Below the pieces are notes generated by a model. It saw nothing but the letters and a program-made list of their open reading frames with translations, made no database searches and was not told the DNA's origin. Shown here one piece after another: positions 1 to 10,479 of a stretch of 64,000 nucleotides of DNA. Within the stretch, counting starts at the first letter, position 1. Every line of letters begins with the position of its first letter. Origin of the DNA: Collybia mongolica (Eukaryota > Basidiomycota > Agaricomycetes > Agaricales > Clitocybaceae); assembly GCA_013420905.1 (NCBI GenBank), contig JAAXNY010000006.1, positions 2,232,001 to 2,296,000 on the forward strand, in the 5' to 3' direction. The translations under genes and the position numbers were made by a program.

Positions 1-428
1 GATGCGAGTTGTACTGGAGGATGAGTGATTCCTGTTATTTGATGTTTCAGTCAAGTCAGAGGAGTGTTGAGAGGTCAGGGTGGTAGTCCGACTAGGAGGT
101 AAGGCATTGATACTGTTGGGAAAACTCGATTGCGAACTTATTATCGATGTAGAGACACCCAAAGCGAAAGCCCAGAATAATCGGGAGCCTATTAATAACA
201 GGGTTGACGTTCTCATAGTGTACCCTAGAGCTCGTTACTGTGAGGTTGTCTGATCGGTTGCTAAATCCTTGTCGCCTGGTGATTTGGCTTGCCAGAGTGA
301 GGCGTCCTGAGGTTTAAGCATCGCGTACCGACGGTGATTCCTTTAAATCATCCCATAGCGTGGTATGGAGAAGTAACGGCTTACGAAGGCCTTTCCATTT
401 TCCGGCCACACTCTCCCAGCAGTGAGCA
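1..428. other. Left flank without recognisable gene
   Basis: No convincing coding region, repeat or RNA gene was recognised between the window start and the left inverted repeat of the Plavaka-like element. The sequence is of mixed composition and could be intergenic host DNA or an older element. Confidence 0.4.
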
Positions 429-600
429 CATCAGGAAAATGACAATTTGTCTGATGTGTCTTATTTGCCTTATTTGACCTTATTTTGATCTTATTTGATC
501 TTATGTCTTAAAACGACCTGTTTTCTCAGATTCCTTGTAAGACGCCAGACGCCTTTAAGACCATAAGACGGTTTTAAGACCATAAGACGGTTTCAAGATA
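429..600. repeat. Left terminal inverted repeat and subterminal repeats of the Plavaka-like element
   Basis: The 16-bp terminal repeat is followed by CTTATTTG-type motifs repeated four to five times (about 460-505). Further in is a direct repeat of AAGACCATAAGACGG at about 558-590. These are the kind of arrays that bind transposase in CMC-type elements; binding is inferred. Confidence 0.7.
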
Positions 601-744
601 AGTTTATGTAAGGAAAAAATTAAAACAAGTAGATTACGCCTAAGTAATACTACGCAGATGCCAAGCTGCCGGGCTGTTTATAGATTTGTATGACGTCAAC
701 CGAAAATCTACAATACCTTTGCATGAAATCGGGATACGGTTGAT

Positions 745-3700
745 CTAGAACGCGATCTCATTAGAGTGGTGATCAACAAACTTGTTCACGTAGAAGGCGA
801 GGAATGCGTTGAGAGAATCGGTGTGGAGAAGTTGACGAGGAAGGAATTCACTGCCAGAAACACCAATCAGGTGTGCCCCACGTACAACGCAGTCTAGATG
901 GACAACAGAGGTTGACCGGCAGTTGTCCTCGCCAACCTCTCGCTCCACAATCCACATCCCTGTATCTTGACACGGCTCATCTCCAATAGTGGTAAACCAG
1001 TCCACAAGCACACACGGATAATCTACACCACGGAATGTGATGGAAAAAAACAGCAAGACTTGCGCAACTTGCAAGCCTCGCATACCTGGCAATTCGGCAT
1101 CCATTTCAAGAAAAACACAGTCGCGACGTGGTGGACCATTCCGCCAGTGAGGTACTGAGCGTATGCGTTGGCGGTGCATCCCCCCGACACCAGAGAGGTC
1201 ACTAGGTGCATGATATGTGGCAACGGCTGAGTGGAAAACCGACACACGTCCATCAAAAGGTGGACAGGTTGAAATGTCTTGATGCAACGATGGGAATGGT
1301 AAATGGGGGTAGAGTTGTCCGAATAAGAAGCGGCGAATGTGGTTGTGAAGGTTGGGTTCTCCGATCTTCCGTGCAAGCCCACTGACGTCGCGAGGATAAC
1401 CACGAGCTGTTTAATAGTGTCAGTTATCAGAGATATGCTTAAAGGAAGGGGCGTACCTCGAGTCCGTGCTAAAGAGACACTCGCGCTAACTTTTGGTCCA
1501 TCAACAGCCTCAATATCAATATCGCCGGGGTCCAAGGGTGGGGGAACAGGAAGAGGTACGAGGTGTTGAGCTAAGCAGGGACCGTTGAGCATTCCATGTG
1601 CAGCGAAGTGGACACGGCTCGCAGCCAGCTTGTCAAGTCGCTGGTTGGTAACAAGCATCTGGCCCAGTGCATCAAACTTGCTGGAGCGGCGCCAGGGTTC
1701 CTTTACTGCTTTGATGTGTTTTGATTCTGTAATCGACGAACAGAGACCATTAGGTGCACCAAACATTTGGATCAGAGAACGATAGTGTTTCATGGAGTGC
1801 TGCCGGGGGAGGGAGAAACCATCTGTCCGGACACCAGCTTCTTCGAAAATAACCCGATTGACATGGAAACGTGCTAACGCATCATCAATTGCATCGAGCG
1901 TGAACTCGTTGAGGGCATTGCGCCGGACTAGATAGCAAAAGTCGAGGAACGCACTCATTGTGCGTACCATCTGCGGAGGGACGTGGCCAACAATGGCAGG
2001 TAGATAGACCTGAGACTTGATCAACTTATATACTAGGTAGTGATTCGCAAAGGAAATACCTTCATGAGGGCTTTTGAATCATCACCTGTCCATTGCTTAA
2101 ACCCTCGACCTTCAGGAAAGCGACGCAGTCCAGGAAATGAAGGAGCTGCAGCAATACTGAGGCGTTGTCAGCAAATAGTATGGGTGTTGTGAAGGAACAG
2201 ACATACCGACGATCAATGTCGGCCATGATCGCGGCTGCACGAGCTGGCCCATGTTCAAGTTCTAGGTATTCACCAACCCACGTTACAAGGTGGTCCTTGA
2301 AGGTCCCTTTGATTATCTGGTGGAGTAAATCTGGCGCTAGAAGCTCATGTATGTCTGCACGGGGAAAGGCCGCTGTGAAAGGCTGCAGAATAAGCTCGTA
2401 AGTTGGTGTCTTGAAGTGTACAGAAACATTAGACCTACCAGAGCATCGCTAATGATGCCATGATCATCCCAGAGCGTCTTGGAATCAAAAGTATCCATTA
2501 AAAGCTGCGTCAGCTCATGTGACCGCCGCTCACAATCGCCATCGAGATCGCTTCGGTCAGCAGTACATCTGGGGCAAACTTAAACTGTTAGTTAAGTTCC
2601 CATGTCATGAAAAGTCGACGGCATACCGCGGGCACCACCCCTGGACAATACAGCCAAGGAGAACTTGCTCCTGGTAGTCAGCAATGTATGGCCCGAGACC
2701 ATAGATGACACGCCGATAATGACCATCAGGGCAGCGAGTCACTTCGGGAACAGTCATTCCCGGATGCAGCGGCTCAAGTATTGCCTGCATTGATGAGTGG
2801 AAGAGATGGCGGCGGAATTTTCGGAATTTTGGATCGTCCTTGTACTCTCGATCAGCTGGTATCCTGGTTAGCCGTTGAAGACATGTTATAGGTTACTAAT
2901 CACTTACTTTTGGGAGTGGAAAGGAATGCAATAACAGTTAACGCATTGCGGTGCGCACGTCGAACATTGTTGTGTACATTTCCAATTGATCCATATAAGG
3001 GGTAGTAGTCATGTTGGCCCGTTGCTATTGACACGGTGGTTTTATCACTTCCAAGAATAATTGGGACGAAAAGTCCTCCGTGGGTTTTTTCATCCTCGGA
3101 AATCTTGTCCTAGGAGATCAGTCAGTACTAATGATGGCGAGAACAAGTAAAAATACACATACCAATTGTTTCCATGCCCAGTTTCCTGTCATAAAGTCTG
3201 ACCACGTCCGCTGGCCATCAGGATCAAATTCCTGTATAGCTGCGTAATCAATCTCGTCTTTAAAATCCGGATTACCCAGTTGCGAACGGAAGACAGATCG
3301 CGGATCTCGGTACCAAACCTCATATTCGGCATCCATCCAAGGGGGTACTTCTTCTTCAGCTGGTAGATCTCCATCATATTGGACGGTTAATGAAGACCAT
3401 GGCACATCGCCGAAGGGAATAGAGTCGATTGTTGAATAAAGGTCATCATGGTTTGCAAAGGGAGGCTCTTGATTCGCAGCCCACAGGTCGAAGAGTTCAT
3501 CAATTTGTGTCGCAGGCATCTGGTTCCTTCGAAACAGAAAATTGGCCATCTCGAATGAGGCGCGATCCTTGAACGGATTCCAGTTGTCAGGATCTGAGCT
3601 TACACCATCGGGAGCCGTATATGGGGGAGGCAATGTATGAGGGGGTAGGTCGTTGCCATTAATGTCACATGGTGTGCCTATCGAGAAAATCAACAAACAG

Positions 3701-4025
3701 CATCGCGAGGTTCAGGTTTATAACACTGACCATCAAGGATCGGGTGATATGATTTATATGCACCACGCGCGGCATTATCTTCACCGCGCATGATGTTATC
3801 TTCACCACGCGCGGCATTATGTTCAGCATCATCTTGATTATCCCTGCCCGCTATATCTGGTAGCAGTGACGATGGTGATGGTGGGGCAGCGTGATTTGTT
3901 GCAGGAGGGTGAGCTGCTGCCTGGTGTCGGCTCATGCCCGACAAGGTAGAAAACCCTCGTTGGCAGATTGCTGTCGTTCCCAGTGAGCATGCATAGATCC
4001 GAGGTTGGTGGTATCGTTTTGGCAT
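745..4025 (-). CDS. Plavaka-type DDE transposase, 9 exons, 952 aa
   Basis: Exons on the minus strand join as 4025-3731, 3677-3163, 3109-2908, 2855-2627, 2568-2439, 2382-2207, 2156-2060, 2009-1457 and 1406-745. They give 953 codons with no internal stop, and every intron is bounded by GT and AG. The N-terminus (residues about 13-38) has a C-X7-C-X12-H-X4-H zinc-finger-like motif. Middle blocks such as IILGSDKTTVSIATG, IGNVHNNVRRAHRN and PRADIHELLAPDLLHQ, and the later NGLCSSITESKHIKAVKEPW, are hallmarks of basidiomycete Plavaka transposases. The Asp of GSDKTT is the expected first catalytic residue. The protein would cut and paste the element in the nucleus. It is divergently paired with the accessory gene at 4301. 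The start is the first ATG ahead of the zinc finger. Exon borders are by eye. Confidence 0.85.
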
Positions 4026-4300
4026 TGAAATCGTGAAGATTGTAACAAAAAGGAAGGAGAGATGTTGTAGATATTAAATGATGATGTAGGATAAAGGAAA
4101 GAACGGTCTATGGGATGGGGCATGTTGACTTCACAAATTCGTAGGTTCACATTTGTAATTTGAAGTCCGGTTGTGGACGTGGACGCGCGTCCAGTTGTGG
4201 ACACCTGTGGATGCATGTATATAGTAGCAGGATTGCCTGACAAGTTTAAAAAAATTTCACAAACGCCCACGTACCACCAATACCTAATCCCACACAAAAA
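4026..4300. promoter_or_regulatory. Divergent promoter between the two Plavaka-element genes
   Basis: This 275-bp interval separates the two start codons and must hold both promoters. It contains a repeated GTTGTGGAC motif around 4170-4205 flanking an ACGCGCGT palindrome. No clean TATA box was picked on either side. Confidence 0.5.
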
Positions 4301-6721
4301 ATGGATCCTGCTCCAACCACTCGCATCACGCGCCAATCCAATAAACTCGCTCATCCTGGCCTTCCTGATGTTGACGAGGCAACGCTACTCAAGCCCATTC
4401 CAAAGCCCCCTCGCACCAAGGCCCAGATAGCTGCTGACAATAAGGAAAAGGCTCAGAAAAAGAAAGATAAAGCGGATGCTGACAAGGCACAGGACTTAAA
4501 GAAAGCGCTTGGTCTGAAGAAAGTCGCAGCCATGGAGAACCAAATGCATGACGAAGACATCCAGTCAAATCTTCATGCAGCTTGTCCACCTGCAAAGAAG
4601 ACTGCGAAAGTCGCTAGGCCAGTTGTCAATGACCGTACGTTGGCATATTCCCGTTGTTGAGCTTCGTTGACTTGGAATGATGCAGGTGCTGAAGACCCAG
4701 GTACTGCCTTTGGCTTCAGTGATAATGATATGGGAAGTGGGGATGAAAGTGAATTATCAAGTGCTACTCACCATTTTTGACGCGCTTCAGAGATGGACTG
4801 ATGCATTACAGCTTTCTCAGGGTGGATACAGTTCGCTCAGGACCCAGATGCGGACATTCCTGTGGCCGTTCAAGTTCCCATTGACAATCCAGGTGACTCA
4901 GACGGACAAGTGATGAGGGTGAAGGATAAGGGAAAGGGGAAGCAAGTGAAGGCGAAGATAAACACCCGCGAGGTAATCAACAAAGAGCGGCGTGCTTTGT
5001 TGATTCAAGTCAGTGACACGTCGGATCTTTCCGATGAGGTCGTCCAAAAGCGCAAGGCAGATGACAATGTGAATTCTAGAAAGTAAGCCCTGTGATAACT
5101 CAGTCAACATCAGCTGATAATGGCTTAGGATTAAGAAGGAGAAGACTTCCCGGTCAACTGGTTTGGAGGATCGTTCAGCAAAAACCCAGTAAGCGCCAGC
5201 ACAATCAACGTGTTTGATTATTAATTACAATGCAACCCCAGCCCCATTAAGACCAAGAAGCTCACACTGACCTCAAAAGTGGAAGCGGATGAGGTGCCGG
5301 TGACTGGGGATAAAAGAAAAGCGGTCGCCGAGAGCTTTGCAACGTGAGTCTGTTCACGACTTTCTGATGAAAACTTTCCATACATCAATCCGAAGGTCCA
5401 AAAAGGGAAAACAATCCCCACCTGCAGGCCTGAGACCAGACTGGAAACCAGTGGTTGCGCGGCGTGCCCCTGTTGATCCTCTCACTAAGGCTTCCCTCCC
5501 TCTCCCTGCACCGAGTCGTGACGCCAATGGTGTTGACAAGATTGATTACACCCCTGACAGCGATGAAGATGATACAAAAGAAAGATTGACGGCTTCCGCG
5601 ATAAAGCTCGAGAAGGATACCCAGGTTGTTTTGAAGGTACGTACGTATCATTGTAATTCCATCTTGCCACGCTGATCATTTTGCTAGTCGCTTGCAAAAG
5701 TCCGCCGAAATGGACCAGCCGCCAGCGGTCCAAAGGATACAACATCTGCATCTTCGCAAGCAAGCAAGGCCCCTCGCTCTTCCATCACCAATGCGGACCT
5801 ACCAGCTGGGACCCATCGTGAATGGCATGCAGTTTTTGTACCGGCATGGATCCAATTCATGGGGACAACTGCTAATCCCTGGATCCTGGTTAACCACATC
5901 GCTGAGGCGCAGAAAATCTGGGACAACATCTTCCCCAACCATTCTCATGTCTTCTCAGCGACCAAGGACCCACTTTTTGCTCTGGTACGTTGTCCAATTC
6001 ATTGAGTTTTTCCTCTAATTGATAGCCTGCACCAGCTTAGGCAGAGGACATATGAATGGCGCAGCAGCTTCGCGAATGCGGCAGGCGCCGCCGTCCAGAC
6101 TTTCTGGGATTCAGATCCCATCTATGATGATCCAGAGGAGCGGCGCAATTATGTGGAGTGGGCGGTCCCACCCAGCCTCGACGACCCTTCTCCCTTTCTT
6201 TGGATGAGTGTTGATGAGGCTAATTCCAACGACATTGTGAGCGACTTTCTATTATTCTCACTTCCTTGCTAATATTGTACAGAAGTATAAAGGCGCATTC
6301 CAGTCACAGATGGTGATGGAAACTTTCATGCATCACATTGCCATAGTTGACGATCTTGCACCGGAGTTCAAGATTGACGACAACCCACAAGGCGCACTGG
6401 CAATGGCTGCTACTGCGGTAAGTTAGTAACCCTGGCAATCGTTGGGATACTCACATGTCATCATAGGTTGAACGAGCCCTGAAATGCTGGGTGACGGGCT
6501 TCTTTGTCAAGGATACCACTGGATTTACGGGAGTTTGGTCTGAAGCGACAGCCCACTACTCCGAGGAGCTAGCAACCCCAGGCCGGAAATGGAACAAGAT
6601 CCTCGCTACGGCCAACCGTTACCACCTTGATTCCAAGAAACAGAACCAGCCGAAAATACCAGTGAACCCTGCCGTTGCCCCCTCGCATCGCCGCCAGATT
6701 GTTGACGACGACAGTGACTAG
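4301..6721 (+). CDS. Plavaka-associated accessory protein, 10 exons, 656 aa
   Basis: Proposed exons are 4301-4634, 4686-4760, 4812-5082, 5129-5188, 5242-5343, 5396-5636, 5688-5984, 6036-6236, 6283-6417 and 6467-6721, giving 657 codons including the stop without interruption. The N-terminal third is a Lys/Ala-rich, probably coiled or disordered segment (RTKAQIAADNKEKAQKKK). The middle is acidic/basic low-complexity sequence. The C-terminal ~300 residues match a family I recognise from many basidiomycete genomes but cannot name: WHAVFVPAWIQF, then an FQSQMVMETFMHH segment, then AVERALKCWVTG and a closing RKWNKILATANRY. Function is unknown; co-residence with the transposase suggests a role in transposition, target choice or counter-silencing. 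The 4761-4811 intron has a weak donor (GTGCTA) and is the least certain join. Confidence 0.75.
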
Positions 6722-7047
6722 TAGTAGTACACTATGTAGTAACTGGCGTTCATGCCTGGCGGCCATCGCCTCTTATCTTACTTTTATATCGCGTCGAAAT
6801 GACAATATGTTTTAACTGGCCCCCCGTAGTGAAAATGTTCTGAGAGCCATCTGGCATCCTAAAAAAGGGTCTGGTGTCTTAAAAAGCATCTCTTAAACGT
6901 GTCTGGTCGTGTCTGGCATCTTAAAACCACCTGGATTCAGAAATGGACATAGCTGAAATAAGACAGAATGTCTGGTGTCTTAAAGTGTCTTAAAGTGTCT
7001 TAAAGTGTCTTATTAAGGCAGTCAGACCATATGTCATTTTCCTGATG
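6722..7047. repeat. Right subterminal repeats and terminal inverted repeat of the Plavaka-like element
   Basis: After the stop codon the sequence becomes rich in short GTCTTAAA units, with a tandem run of TTAAAGTGTC at about 6979-7014. It ends in the inverted copy of the 16-bp terminal repeat (7032-7047). Confidence 0.7.
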
Positions 7048-7642
7048 CACCACATGTGGTCCTTTCTCGTTTCGGGACAAATGCATGGGAAAGGATTCAG
7101 AAGGATCGGTTGGTTATGGGTACTTCGTGACCTTTCGAGACAAAGAACGAACTTGCATGCGAGCGCCTCGCCTACTGAATGGGGAGTCTTCCTCACATGC
7201 ACAATCAGGCTCCTAGAACTAAGCCCTAGCACGGGCCGATCCGCCGGATGCGGTAGATCTGCAATATCCGTGCAAACTGCAGCCTCTCAACACCCTGTGG
7301 AGTATCAAAGGTGAGAATCATGGTAGTTATTGAATTGGGCAAATTTCAGTTGGTCTTACAATGCCAAACTTGGCATATTGTACATATGAAAGTGGGCCGC
7401 GAGATAAGGAAAAAATGCAAAAATTTCATATAAAAGAGTTAGAAAAATAGCCAAAGCCTGTACCAGCCTTGGCCAAATTACTGGAAAGGAAGGATTGAAA
7501 CAATATAGAGAAGATAAATGAAGAGCACATGAGAAGTAAATTGTACTTTCAACCTTGTTTCAACCAGCAGTATTATCATCAGAAAAAAAAATAGAAATAC
7601 ATAAAAGATTTAAATATAAAATGGAAGTAATTAGGATTTTCT
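7048..7642. other. Spacer without recognisable gene
   Basis: No supported coding sequence was seen between the Plavaka-like and hAT-like elements. The second half is AT-rich. Confidence 0.4.
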
Positions 7643-7775
7643 CAGGGGGGGGCGGTAGAAGAATCCGAGACCTTGAGTCCCCTGGACCCTTACATCAAGG
7701 GTCTTGTAGGGTCCTCCGTGGGACAAGGTCTCAAGTAGGAAATTCAGTTCGGCTAATTTCAGCTAAGTTGAACAC
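7643..7775. repeat. Left long terminal inverted repeat of the hAT-like element
   Basis: This matches the reverse complement of 8728-8862 with a few substitutions, for example CGTGGGACAAGG versus CATGGGACAACA. Confidence 0.75.
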
Positions 7776-7886
7776 ATTTTGAAACAAATCTTCATCTCTT
7801 GCCTCTTACTTGCCTCTTACTGCAATGGGTACTAACTTGGCCTGCTATTGGTAGTGTACCTAGTTGCTGCCTAATAAAATCAATGT

Positions 7887-8637
7887 TTACATTGATCTAA
7901 TAATCTTTTTTGGTGGCTGTAGTACTGCGCTAGATGCTGCTCTTTCTCTTTTCTGAGCTTTCTCAACAACTTCTTCCATCTCATCTATATTGTCAGTGTC
8001 AGGAAGTGTATAATAATCCCTGTATGTATGTATCTGTCTCATCTTGACTGATACCCATGTATGCTTCCTCTTGAGATGTTATGTAAGTGAGTAAGTAGAA
8101 CTCAGGAGGCACTGAATGTAGCTGACTGTTATCTTCTGCAGGATGCTCACTTGCAAGGTGCCACAGAAAATTGTATTTCCAGAATGTTTTTTGTTGTCCC
8201 ATGGGAGTAGGCAGACATACATATTGGACAGTGGACTGGTAGATTTGTACATGGTGATGCTTTTGACACCTGCTTTGCTCTTCCATAGAGTAATGATCCT
8301 GACAATTTGAGATGGTGGAAAATGTGTTGCCCTTTTTCACAAGCTATGTATTACATCCATCCATCCTACACCAACCACATGGGTCAATCAGAGACTCTGT
8401 AGATACACTAGGTAGTAACTTCTCAAATTGATTTGTTTTCCTCTGGGCAAAAAGTAAGTGCCTTCCCACATGATTCCTCATATCTTTGAGCTTTGTAGTT
8501 TGCCCACATAAGTAACAGTTAATGTTGGCCTCAGCCTCAAGCTTTTTCACTGTAAGATGCTTTGTAAGGTTAGCTACAGCTAGGGCAGGCTCCCCTAAGT
8601 ATATTGGTAAGGTTAAACCAAAGACCCTTAGTATCAT
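7887..8637 (-). pseudogene. 3' fragment of a basidiomycete Cys/His-rich zinc-binding protein
   Basis: Minus-strand reading gives INCYLCGQTTKLKDMRNHVGRHLLFA, then CGWCRMDGCNT and a later TFWKYNFLWHLASEHP block. I recognise the pattern (CxxCG, MRNHVGKH, CGWCG, then WKYN..H..EH) from a protein family common in mushroom genomes but cannot name it. The start is absent. An in-frame TAG at about 8341-8343 sits where relatives have Gln (CAG to TAG), and a frameshift near 8010 separates the tail (DTDNIDEMEEVVEKAQKRER, ending at 7887). The fragment lies wholly between the hAT-like inverted repeats, so capture by the element is likely. Confidence 0.6.
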
Positions 8638-8727
8638 TTATCTTAACTTGCAAATATTTATATGGCAAAGTACATAGATGGGGTGGAATAAGGAGAAGAA
8701 GATAACAGGTTCTCATTCAGTGTGGTG

Positions 8728-8862
8728 CAATTGAACTTGGCCGAAATTAGCCGAACTGAATTTCCTACTTGAGATGTTGTCCCATGGAGGACCCTACAAG
8801 ACCCTTGATGTAAGGGTCCAGGGGACTCAAGGTCTCGGATTCTTCTACCACCCCCCCCCCTG
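8728..8862. repeat. Right long terminal inverted repeat of the hAT-like element
   Basis: This is the inverted partner of 7643-7775. It is followed at 8863 by GGATTTCT, the candidate target duplication. Confidence 0.75.
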
Positions 8863-8909
8863 GGATTTCTAGAGCAACCTAGCCAGTGCGGGAATACTGG
8901 GAAAGAATG

Positions 8910-9180
8910 CACTGTGCACCTGGTGGGGGTGGTTTTTCCCCCACTTAATGGATGAAAAGGGTTTTTCCTAAGTTTAGTGGATGAAATTAAGGGGTATGAA
9001 AATAGGATGAAATTTCATCCCACATATTTCATCCTTTAAGAGGGTGAAATTGTACTCTTAAAATACCATCTATTAATAGAATGAATTTCATCCCATAAGG
9101 GGTGAATTATATGGGATGATTTTCATCTAATAAAAGGGGTGAATTTCATCCCATACAAGGGTGAGTTCTGGGGGGGGGAA
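8910..9180. repeat. Left end and subterminal repeats of CACTA-like element A
   Basis: The end begins CACTGTGCACCTGG, followed by many GGATGAAATTTCATCCC-type palindromic repeats (GATGAAAT/ATTTCATC). The same repeats recur at 19150-19630 in the opposite arm, as expected for CACTA subterminal arrays. Confidence 0.6.
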
Positions 9181-10479
9181 AGGAGGCCTTTGTAGGTCAT
9201 TTCACAAAGTTTAGAGCAGCTCCATGTATGTTACTCCAAAAATCATTATGCTTTGTGTATCAATAGAGCTGTCCTGCATAGGCACTACCTGGCCTTGAGA
9301 GCTATGCAGCAATCAACCTGAAAAAATTGGCTTAAACATTGTCTACAGAAGAAACCAAGTAAACCATAGTAATGAGTTAACACAAACATATCCATCCTAT
9401 ATAAATATATTTCAGGTGCCTCAACTTCAACATTAAAAAAGGAAACAATGATTATTTAGGGTAGAAAAGATGTTTGTAGATGAAGGAATGTATAATATGT
9501 AGTGTATGGGATAAATGCTTATATATATATCAATCTACATTATGCATCTGAGCCATGAATTGACTTCGGTCAATAATTGCCCACTTGCTATGGTCTTTAA
9601 TCTGACCAACTAAACATTGTACTTGATCAAGATCAACAACTTCAGTTGGCTCTAATTCTTTGTAGTAGTTCAATTACAAGTTCTTTAGTTTACTAAAGAT
9701 GAGTTCTTTATCAACCCAGTTTTCGGGCAAAAAGTTGATTCATTCATTCATTCATTCATTCATTCATATTTCAACACTGCAGGAAAATATTTCCATAATG
9801 GGATTTTTCTTCTCTTATGGCTTTTTACAGCATTTCTCCACAAATACAAAGTATTGTGACATAATTTGCATGTATTTGGGATGCTTACATAATGCTTTTG
9901 ATGATGCCATCAAAATAATGCATATCTAATATTTCAAAGCATTGTGTTTCAAAATTTATTTTGTGATTTTCTCCATAACCAGTAAAGCTATTAACTTTGT
10001 TTTTATATGTTTGGAATGTACAAACATGGCTCTACAATTTCCTTGTTGAGCATAATTTTCCCACAGTCCATTTTGAGTGAAATATCAGAAATGTCCAGAT
10101 TCAGCTAGTTTTGAAGGTCTGTGTGTTATGCCAAAGATGAACAAACATCTTATAACAACAATGACCCTTACCAAACATGACCCTTGTGGGAAATTATCCT
10201 AAACATTGGAAAAATCAACAACTACTACTATATTTACCTGAAATACAAAGAGGATTGAATTCTCTATATATTGACATATGTCACATGATCTATTCCATCA
10301 CATAAGCATACCAAATACATGACAACAATCTGAATGCTCATTTAGTGTCCATGATCCTGGAAAAAAGTTAGTTCTGATGGTTTTTGTGTTTTCTCCATAA
10401 CCAGGCAAGCTATGGCATTGGGTTTTGTGCACAGGCATTGCTTGTTTACTTGGTAACATTTTCCCATGGTCACATGACC
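9181..10479. other. Non-coding part of CACTA-like element A
   Basis: This is AT-rich sequence downstream of the Tnp2 gene. It contains an ATTC microsatellite at about 9737-9768 and possibly small 3' exons that I could not define. Confidence 0.5.

Larger units (their letters stand above)
429..7047. mobile_element. Plavaka-like two-gene DNA transposon, apparently intact
   Basis: The ends carry a matching 16-bp inverted repeat, CATCAGGAAAATGACA at 429-444 and its reverse complement at 7032-7047. Internal to each end are AT-rich subterminal repeats built around TCTTA/TAAGA (left about 456-600, right about 6850-7020, where an 11-bp unit ending AAAGTGTCT recurs in tandem). The element holds two divergent multi-exon genes: a transposase on the minus strand and an accessory protein on the plus strand. 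Both splice into open reading frames, so the 6.6-kb copy may be autonomous. The target duplication is uncertain; the flanking dinucleotide CA is present on both sides (427-428 and 7048-7049). Family assignment rests on transposase sequence blocks known from basidiomycete Plavaka proteins. Confidence 0.82.
7643..8862. mobile_element. hAT-like non-autonomous element carrying a gene fragment
   Basis: Inverted repeats of about 130 bp, roughly 93-95% alike by eye, begin CAGGGGGG at 7643 and end in the complementary CCCCCCCTG at 8862. CAGGG-type tips and a near-duplicate of eight or nine flanking bases (GGATTTTCT left, GGATTTCT right) fit the hAT superfamily, which makes 8-bp target duplications. 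No transposase lies inside; the interior is a decayed Cys/His-rich gene fragment. The one-base difference between the flanks weakens the duplication call. Confidence 0.6.

Noticed and set aside
7643..7782. ORF reading RRIRDLESPGPLHQGSCRV on both hAT-like repeats
   Set aside because: It is simply the translation of the long inverted repeat, with no start context and no conserved partner.
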